DNA of 25,171 bases, from assembly GCA_964577825.1 (NCBI GenBank), contig CAZOBJ010000042.1, positions 1-25,171 on the forward strand, written 5' to 3'. The notes under the pieces are model-generated. The model had not been told where the DNA came from. It did not search any database and worked only from the letters and a program-made list of their open reading frames with translations. The stretch is from CAZOBJ01 sp964577825. Lineage in GTDB: Bacteria; Planctomycetota; SZUA-567; JAFGNG01. Each line of letters begins with the position of its first letter. The first letter of the stretch is position 1. This document shows positions 20,406-25,171 of the stretch, piece by piece. The position numbers and the translations under genes were made by a program.

Positions 20406-23261
20406 TCAGGCCTTGATCGCGCGCGCGGTCTTGCGATGTTGCGCGCAGAACCGACACTCCTCGCGGTCGCACAAGAGCAGGTCCGGCTGGTCGGGCAAGA
20501 GCTCGAAGCAGACCTGTTTGAGCCTGCGCAGGTCCATCGCGACCACGCGGCCCGCGCCCAGGCGCCGCTCGCGAAGCAGGCCGCGCTCGCGCAGTTTGCG
20601 GGTGATCTTGGAGGGGCGGTCCTCGGTGTCGCGGTAGAAGCCGCGGTGCCCGACCGGCAGGTCGGGGATGACCCGCCGCTCGGTCGACCCGTCCGTCCGG
20701 CGCACCTGCGCGACCTCGGGCGCGAGGTAGGACATCCCCAGCCAGTCCTCCATGGCGTGCAGGCTGCTGTTCGTGCCCAGGGAACAGCCCAGAAAGATGA
20801 GCTTGGCGTCCAGGTCCAGGAGCTTGCCGAAGGGGCCCTGTTCGCTGAACGGGGCCAGCCCCTCGTGGTCGGCCACGATGCGCCGGGCGGCCGGGCCCAG
20901 GGCGCTGACGCTGTGCGTGGGGTGTTCGCTTCGCAGCGTGTCCCCGCGCAGGCGGAAGAACTCGGGGATGATCCCGGTCTGGGCCGGACTCGTGTCCTTG
21001 TCCCAGGGCGCGAACCGGTGCGGCGCGCTGTACGCGAAGGTGGGCAGGGCCAAGGTGCCGCGCCGGCCCACGGCGGCCCGCAGGGCGCGGATCACGGTGT
21101 CCGGGCCGCCGCGCACATATCCCAGGGCGCTGAGCGAACTGTGCACGAGCACCGTGTCGCCGCGGCGAACGCCCAGCCGCTCCAATACGCGCACGATGCG
21201 GTCCTTGGTCACCGTAGGCACGCGGCGGCGGTCGATGGCCACGTACCCGTACTTCTCCAGGAACAGGAACGAGTCCACCAGGTCCTGGATGTCCGACGCG
21301 CCGGTCTCGTGCCGCAGACGGCGGTGGATGTCCCAGATGCTGCGCTTGCCGTCCGTCCACATGATCCGGTTGGCGAGCACCTGGTAGCCCGGGCCCCAGG
21401 GACAGGTGTACCGGGCCTCGTCGGGCAGCGATTCGAGGGTGAGCAGCCCGGGCACGAGCCGCCGGGGCACCAGCCCCATGGCGCGCACTTCCGTGGCGGA
21501 CGGCTCCTGGTAGCACCGGTCGATCGTGCCCCGGACGCCGTGGGCCCGGCAGGCGTCGCGCGCGCGCGCGCGCATTTCGTACATGCCGGTGTTCTGCAGA
21601 AGCATGAACCGTCCACGCACCTGTTGGCGCAGGACCTCGAAGTCCCGCTTGTGCCCCGCGTCCACGAGGCGGGCGAGGCTGTCCACCTTGGCGGCCTCGA
21701 TGTTGCACTCGTAGCGCAGCTGCGCGCACGCCTGGGCCAGGGTCCGCTGCGCGGCGCGCGGCACGCGCTTGCGCCCTTGCACCAGGGCCGCGGCCCGGTC
21801 GCCTCCGCGCAGGGTCGCCTGACGCAGAACCTGCTCGGACCAGGTCGCGTGCGCGCGCGCCAGGCCCTGGACCTCGTCCCAGCCCGCGCTCGCGATCCAG
21901 TACAGGTACGCGCCCGCCGCGACCGCGAACCGGGCGCAGACCGCGGGCACCAGCACGTCGGGCTTGTCGAGCGAGTTGTGCCAGATGCGCTTGTTGAACT
22001 GGACGAACCCCGGCCAGGGCACGTTGAAGCACGGGTCGGCCGGCAGGCCGTCGCACCCGCCGAAAGGCACGCCCTTCCAGGAGAGCAGGAACTCCCCGAG
22101 CGCGAACGGCCCGCCTTGGGAGCGGGCGCGGAACGTGGGGTCCAGATGCACGCTCGCGGGCAGCACGGTCTCCAGCACCTGGGCGGCCAGGAAGTCCGTG
22201 TACGCGGGCGCGGCGTCCGGATTGCGGAACAGGCTGATCGGCGCCTTGAGCGCGCAGTAGTCCACGCCCACGCCGTCCACGTTCAGGCCCGCGATCAGGC
22301 GTTCGGGCCGGCGGTGCGCGTCCAGGTACGCGGCCAGGGCATAGACCTCGAATCCGGTGACGAACTTGAGCGTGCGCCGCGGCGCGGGCAGCGCTCCTTC
22401 CGCGATGAGGCGCTTGAGCGCGCGGGCGACCTCCAGGAGCACGGCCGCCCCGGCCGCGTTGTCCCAGGCCCCGTACTCGTACAGATGCCCGAACCCGATG
22501 ACCTCCTCGTCGGTGGCCCCGCGCAGCGTGCCGACCACCAGGTCGTGGGTGTCCGGGTACAGGCGCGTGCGCACGAGCGCGTGCGCGGTGACCCTGCGGC
22601 CCGCGCGGCGGGCGCGGGCGATGGCGCGCGAGAGGCGCCGGCCCTCGCCCTGCGAGACGGAGAATCCGAACAGGCCGAACGGGTTGTCCGGGAAGAAGGC
22701 GTAGTTCTCCCACTTGATGCCCTCGTGCCCGAACGCGCCGAAGTCGCGCCAGTCGCTGACCACCCCGACGCCGCCGCGCGAGGCGACGGTGTGCTCGACC
22801 GCGCGCGTGACCCGGTCGTGCAGGAGCACGATGCGGCCCTTGAGGTTCATGCGCCGCAGGCCGGCGAGGCGCTTGGCCTCCACCAGCTCGGCGCGCACGC
22901 CGCCCTCGGGCGTGGGCGCGCTGTAGTTGAACAGGTGCAGGGGCTCTTCGCGGTAGGAGGCGATCCGCCGCGGCGCGCGTCCGGGCTCCTCCACCGTGAG
23001 CGCGGCGTCCTGCGCGTCCCAGGCCAGGGGCATGGTGTAGTCGCCGAACTTCGTGCGCCCGTCCGCGGGCAGGTGGCGCAGGGACACGCGGTCCAGGCCC
23101 GCGTCCTTCAGGCGGCGCCGGTACAGGGCCGCCGACTTGTGGAACTCCGGAAAGGTGAACCATCGGTCGTGCGCGTACAGGGCCCCGGCGTCGGTTTTGA
23201 TGCGCGTGCCGGAGACCACGCGTTCGAGGGCATGGGTCAGGGTTTCGATCCGTCGGCGCAT
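20406..23261 (-). CDS. fusion: M28-type peptidase + winged helix + AAC(3)-type N-acetyltransferase
   Basis: A 951-residue single reading frame. Residues 1 to about 625 form an M28-like aminopeptidase-type region with an inserted PA-like part (about 105-190). Probable zinc ligands and catalytic residues are His259, Asp267 (YGAWDNAAG), Glu305 (VTGFEVYAL), Asp329 (LNVDGVGVD) and His429 (IWHNSLDKPD). The usual Glu-Glu pair is reduced to Glu305-Val. Residues about 635-680 (DGKRSIWDIHRRL...) look like a small winged helix. Residues about 690-951 match the AAC(3)/YokD-type acetyltransferase family: VLVHSSLSALGYVRGGPDTV (704-723), LALPTFAYSAP, SEHPTHSVSALG (778-789) and GCSLGTNSSLHAMED. The C-terminal tail has a Cys cluster CDREECRFCAQH (931-942). 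ATG 23261 has AGGAG upstream. The neighbouring genes suggest modification of sugars or peptides rather than drug resistance. Confidence 0.82.
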   Translation of the reverse strand: MRRRIETLTHALERVVSGTRIKTDAGALYAHDRWFTFPEFHKSAALYRRRLKDAGLDRVSLRHLPADGRTKFGDYTMPLAWDAQDAALTVEEPGRAPRRIASYREEPLHLFNYSAPTPEGGVRAELVEAKRLAGLRRMNLKGRIVLLHDRVTRAVEHTVASRGGVGVVSDWRDFGAFGHEGIKWENYAFFPDNPFGLFGFSVSQGEGRRLSRAIARARRAGRRVTAHALVRTRLYPDTHDLVVGTLRGATDEEVIGFGHLYEYGAWDNAAGAAVLLEVARALKRLIAEGALPAPRRTLKFVTGFEVYALAAYLDAHRRPERLIAGLNVDGVGVDYCALKAPISLFRNPDAAPAYTDFLAAQVLETVLPASVHLDPTFRARSQGGPFALGEFLLSWKGVPFGGCDGLPADPCFNVPWPGFVQFNKRIWHNSLDKPDVLVPAVCARFAVAAGAYLYWIASAGWDEVQGLARAHATWSEQVLRQATLRGGDRAAALVQGRKRVPRAAQRTLAQACAQLRYECNIEAAKVDSLARLVDAGHKRDFEVLRQQVRGRFMLLQNTGMYEMRARARDACRAHGVRGTIDRCYQEPSATEVRAMGLVPRRLVPGLLTLESLPDEARYTCPWGPGYQVLANRIMWTDGKRSIWDIHRRLRHETGASDIQDLVDSFLFLEKYGYVAIDRRRVPTVTKDRIVRVLERLGVRRGDTVLVHSSLSALGYVRGGPDTVIRALRAAVGRRGTLALPTFAYSAPHRFAPWDKDTSPAQTGIIPEFFRLRGDTLRSEHPTHSVSALGPAARRIVADHEGLAPFSEQGPFGKLLDLDAKLIFLGCSLGTNSSLHAMEDWLGMSYLAPEVAQVRRTDGSTERRVIPDLPVGHRGFYRDTEDRPSKITRKLRERGLLRERRLGAGRVVAMDLRRLKQVCFELLPDQPDLLLCDREECRFCAQHRKTARAIKA
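21557..21573. repeat. 17-bp CG dinucleotide run inside the M28-AAC(3) gene
   Basis: Alternating C and G for 17 bases encode Arg-Ala repeats near residues 563-567 of the fusion protein. It is the longest such run I noticed. It could form Z-DNA and could slip during replication. Confidence 0.8.
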
Positions 23262-23362
23262 CGGTGTCTCCTAGGCTTGTTGCGAGGTCGCGTAATGAAG
23301 TACTTGGTCTTGGGCCATCCGTCTCGTCCAGGGACATCGGTCCACCTGGAACACAGAGCCCG

Positions 23363-23773
23363 TCAAATCCGCACGGCGCGGCGCTGCTCGTCCGAGAGAG
23401 GCACCCGTTCGGTGAACCCCTCGATGCCCGCGGGGTCGCGCTCGATAATGACGAACGCCGCATCCTCGCTCATGGGCGTGGCGTGCCACACGCCCCGGCG
23501 CACCAGGTACAGGATGCCCGGCTCCAGGTCGGCCTGGACCACCGTCCCGGGCGCGGAGCCGTCCCCGGCCACGACCATCCTGGCCCGGCCGCGCAGGAGC
23601 ACGAAGAGCTCGTCCGTGTAGGGGTGCTTCTCGAAGCGCGGGGGCGGGGCCCAGGACTCGGGCGTGCCATTCATGAGCGCGGCGATCCAGTCGCCGTCCG
23701 TGTGCAAGAGCGCCCGGTACCCGGGCTCGTCGTGTCGGGCGCGGTCCACGCCCGGCAAGAGCGGGTCGTCCAC
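23363..23773 (-). CDS. cupin-fold protein
   Basis: A 136-residue single-domain cupin. The first cupin motif lies at RFEKHPYTDELFVLLRGRAR (46-65), with probable metal ligands His50 and Glu55; the usual second His of HxH is Tyr52. The second motif contains GVWHATP with His97. One or two ligands may be replaced, so metal binding is plausible but not certain. The start is GTG 23773, preceded by AAGGAG, and it follows the TGA of the upstream amidohydrolase gene by a single base, giving TGACGTG and implying translational coupling. Such cupins act as isomerases, lyases or ligand-binding proteins on sugar and organic acids. It is the third visible gene of the minus-strand catabolic operon, with the M28-AAC(3) fusion 101 nt downstream. 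Confidence 0.82.
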   Translation of the reverse strand: MDDPLLPGVDRARHDEPGYRALLHTDGDWIAALMNGTPESWAPPPRFEKHPYTDELFVLLRGRARMVVAGDGSAPGTVVQADLEPGILYLVRRGVWHATPMSEDAAFVIIERDPAGIEGFTERVPLSDEQRRAVRI

Positions 23774-23774
23774 G

Positions 23775-24551
23775 TCAGGTCTCCTTGTCCAGGCCGAAGA
23801 GGCGCGCCGCGTTCGACCAGCCGATGGCCTGCTGCGCGGCGCGGTCGAGGCCGGTCGTCTGCAAATTGAGGAGCGCGGGGCTCACCTCCTTGAACGGTGC
23901 GCCCGTGCCGAAGAGCAGTTGGCCGATCAAGCCCGCGTGCAGTCCGGTCAGACGCGCGCGCGAGCACTCCAGGTACAGGTTCGGATACCGCGGCCGGCCG
24001 CGCTCGTCAAGCGGAAGGCGCCATCCGGCCCCGGTCACGATCACCCGGGCTTCGGGTACGGCCTCCAGGAAGCGAAGCGCGTCATCGCGTTGCAGGGCCT
24101 GTTCGATGTCCAGCCAGTGGCGCTGGCGCACGTCCACGATCCGGTGGGGCAGGAACATGGGCAGCCCCAGCGCACTGGCCGCGGCTGCGATCTCCCGCGC
24201 GCACGGGTCCGCGAGCGCGTAGTCGTGGTACGGGGGCGCGAGCCGGAGCGCGCGCAGGCCGAGCGCCCCCGCGCACGCGTCCAGGTCGCGGTCCCAGGCC
24301 GCGTACCCGGGGTTGAGCGTGGCCACGCCCACGAAGAAGTCCCGGTGCGGCGCGATCCAGTCCGCGAGCTCCAGGTTCGCATCGTGGCAGTTCTTATAGA
24401 ATAGCCCTTGCGTGTTGACGACCGCGGCCCGGCGGATGCCCCGGGCCGCGAGGCGCGCGCGCAGCGCCTCGGCCGTGGTGTCGGGCACCCGGCGGAACGG
24501 CCAGTGCCCGAGCGCGGCGTTCACGTCGAACAGGCGTGCGTCTTGGTTCAA
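23775..24551 (-). CDS. amidohydrolase-fold protein with degenerate metal site
   Basis: A 258-residue TIM-barrel protein of the amidohydrolase-2 (ACMSD-like) group, judged by the FDVNAALGHWPFR N-terminus, the VATLNPGY segment (76-83), LRALRLAPPYHDY, and the LLFGTGAPF segment (212-220) before a helical C-terminus ending NAARLFGL. Active family members have HxH near the start and Asp in the FGTD/FGSD segment; here these are Asn11-Ala-Ala13 and Gly217. His136 and the usual HxGG region (VTGAGW) are also uncertain, so hydrolase activity through the normal mononuclear zinc mechanism is doubtful. The start is TTG 24551, which shares the sequence TTGA with the stop codon of the upstream amidohydrolase gene, giving strict coupling. 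It may be a regulatory or structural partner of that intact paralogue. Confidence 0.75.
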   Translation of the reverse strand: MNQDARLFDVNAALGHWPFRRVPDTTAEALRARLAARGIRRAAVVNTQGLFYKNCHDANLELADWIAPHRDFFVGVATLNPGYAAWDRDLDACAGALGLRALRLAPPYHDYALADPCAREIAAAASALGLPMFLPHRIVDVRQRHWLDIEQALQRDDALRFLEAVPEARVIVTGAGWRLPLDERGRPRYPNLYLECSRARLTGLHAGLIGQLLFGTGAPFKEVSPALLNLQTTGLDRAAQQAIGWSNAARLFGLDKET

Positions 24552-25171
24552 GGGATGCGCCTTCGGCTGAAGATCCGCTGTAGGTTCCCGGCGAACACGC
24601 GCGCGCGCTCGGCGGGCGACAGGTGCGCGTCGAGCACCTTGCCCACGCCGGTCTCGAACCCGCCGTCCGTGGCGAAGAGGACGCGCTCAGGGCCCAGGGC
24701 CGCGACGGTGCGGTCCACGATGCCCGTGTCCACGACCGAGCCCGACGTGTCGATGTACAGGTTCGGGCAGTCCGTAGACGCTTCGAGCGCACGCAGGTTC
24801 CACTCCCAGTCGCCCCCGCCGCCGATATGGCCCTGGATGAGGATCGTATCCGGCCACTGCCGCGCAGCGCGCACGAAGTGGCCCGCGTCGCTGATTCGCG
24901 GCTGTGCAGACCGGCCGCGGGTGTTACGCAGCTTGCCCGCGTGCACGAGCACGGGCACGCCGAGCTCGGCCGCGTGCGCCATGACCGGCGCGAGCGCCGG
25001 GTCGCACACGCGGTACTGGTGGTAGAGCTTGATCCCGGCCATGCCGCCCTGCACAACGCACCGGTCGATCTCCGCGACCGATTCGCGGGCATACCCGGGG
25101 TTCAGATAACAGAAGCCCAGGAACCGGTCCGACAGATCCATGGCCGCGAACACCACGTCATTGGCGCGGCG
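24548..25171 (-). CDS. amidohydrolase-2 family protein, 5' end outside window
   Basis: The frame is open to the window edge, so the N-terminal HxH region cannot be seen. Visible residues run RRANDVVFAAMDL, then FLGFCYLNPGYARES, GGMAGIKLYHQYR, a probable ligand His in VPVLVHAGK, another in ILIQGHIGGGGD, and Asp in RVLFATDGGFE, matching the metal-ligand pattern of ACMSD/uronate-isomerase-like amidohydrolases. The C-terminus ends GNLQRIFSRR, typical of the group. GTG 25156 could be mistaken for a start, but the FAAMDL...LNPGY similarity suggests that the gene extends upstream. It overlaps the downstream, metal-site-degenerate paralogue by 4 nt. Substrate is unknown; decarboxylation or hydrolysis of a small acid or lactone is typical. 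Confidence 0.85.
   Translation of the reverse strand, partial: RRANDVVFAAMDLSDRFLGFCYLNPGYARESVAEIDRCVVQGGMAGIKLYHQYRVCDPALAPVMAHAAELGVPVLVHAGKLRNTRGRSAQPRISDAGHFVRAARQWPDTILIQGHIGGGGDWEWNLRALEASTDCPNLYIDTSGSVVDTGIVDRTVAALGPERVLFATDGGFETGVGKVLDAHLSPAERARVFAGNLQRIFSRRRIP

Noticed and set aside
20406..21200. Aminoglycoside resistance gene
   Set aside because: The AAC(3)-like domain belongs to a broad acetyltransferase family, is fused to a peptidase-like domain, and sits among catabolic genes with no mobile element.
21557..21573. Phase-variation tract
   Set aside because: The CG run encodes plausible Arg-Ala codons in frame in a GC-rich gene. Without population data it is just compositional.
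20307..23621. Plus-strand open frame of 1104 codons
   Set aside because: It is antisense to the M28-AAC(3) fusion, which has recognised motifs and a ribosome site. The plus translation has low complexity (Ala/Arg/Gly/Val) and no motif.

Overview
The window is about 25 kb of very GC-rich bacterial DNA, with tightly packed genes, strong G/C preference at third codon positions and clear Shine-Dalgarno sites. No rRNA, tRNA, CRISPR array, transposase or phage gene was seen. A lipoprotein signal, an EpsI-like exosortase-associated fragment, sulfatases, a Gfo/Idh/MocA oxidoreductase and amidohydrolases point to a Gram-negative heterotroph that uses complex or sulfated organic matter. This could be a Planctomycetes/Lentisphaerae/Hydrogenedentes-like or deltaproteobacterial lineage, but I cannot place it from sequence alone.

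Positions 1-5.3 kb (+ strand): the tail of an EpsI-like gene, then central glycolysis: class I fructose-bisphosphate aldolase (fbaB), 2,3-BPG-dependent phosphoglycerate mutase (gpmA) and, after a three-gene interruption, enolase (eno). The interruption holds a 5' remnant of a hemerythrin gene, a secreted DUF6448-like protein of clearly lower GC, and an intact hemerythrin whose start region is a diverged copy of the remnant. A convergent 2x[4Fe-4S] ferredoxin follows eno across a strong shared hairpin.

Positions 5.3-11.4 kb: divergent sigma70-like promoters serve the ferredoxin and a single ORF that fuses an alpha/beta-hydrolase to a ketopantoate reductase (PanE-like); a palindrome lies at the expected start site of the latter. 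A muconate-lactonizing-type enolase-superfamily enzyme follows. On the minus strand are a corrinoid adenosyltransferase and an unrecognised, possibly beta-propeller protein. On the plus strand is a HEAT-like lipoprotein ending in a textbook terminator.

Positions 11.4-16.1 kb: a strong promoter drives two consecutive signal-less sulfatases with formylglycine motifs. They are followed by a convergent 2'-5' RNA ligase-family protein and an FAH-family hydrolase.

Positions 16.1-19.2 kb (- strand): a five-gene operon reads, in order of transcription, ArsR-type repressor, tiny nine-cysteine tandem-repeat protein, SAM methyltransferase, ABC ATPase and ABC-2 permease. It has a near-consensus promoter and a palindrome over the predicted start site. 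This is the best candidate here for an undescribed sensing/export system.

Positions 19.2 kb to the end (- strand): a likely catabolic or modification operon of two translationally coupled amidohydrolase-family proteins (the second has lost its metal ligands), a cupin, a 951-residue fusion of an M28-type peptidase with an AAC(3)-type acetyltransferase, and a Gfo/Idh/MocA protein lacking the usual EKP lysine.
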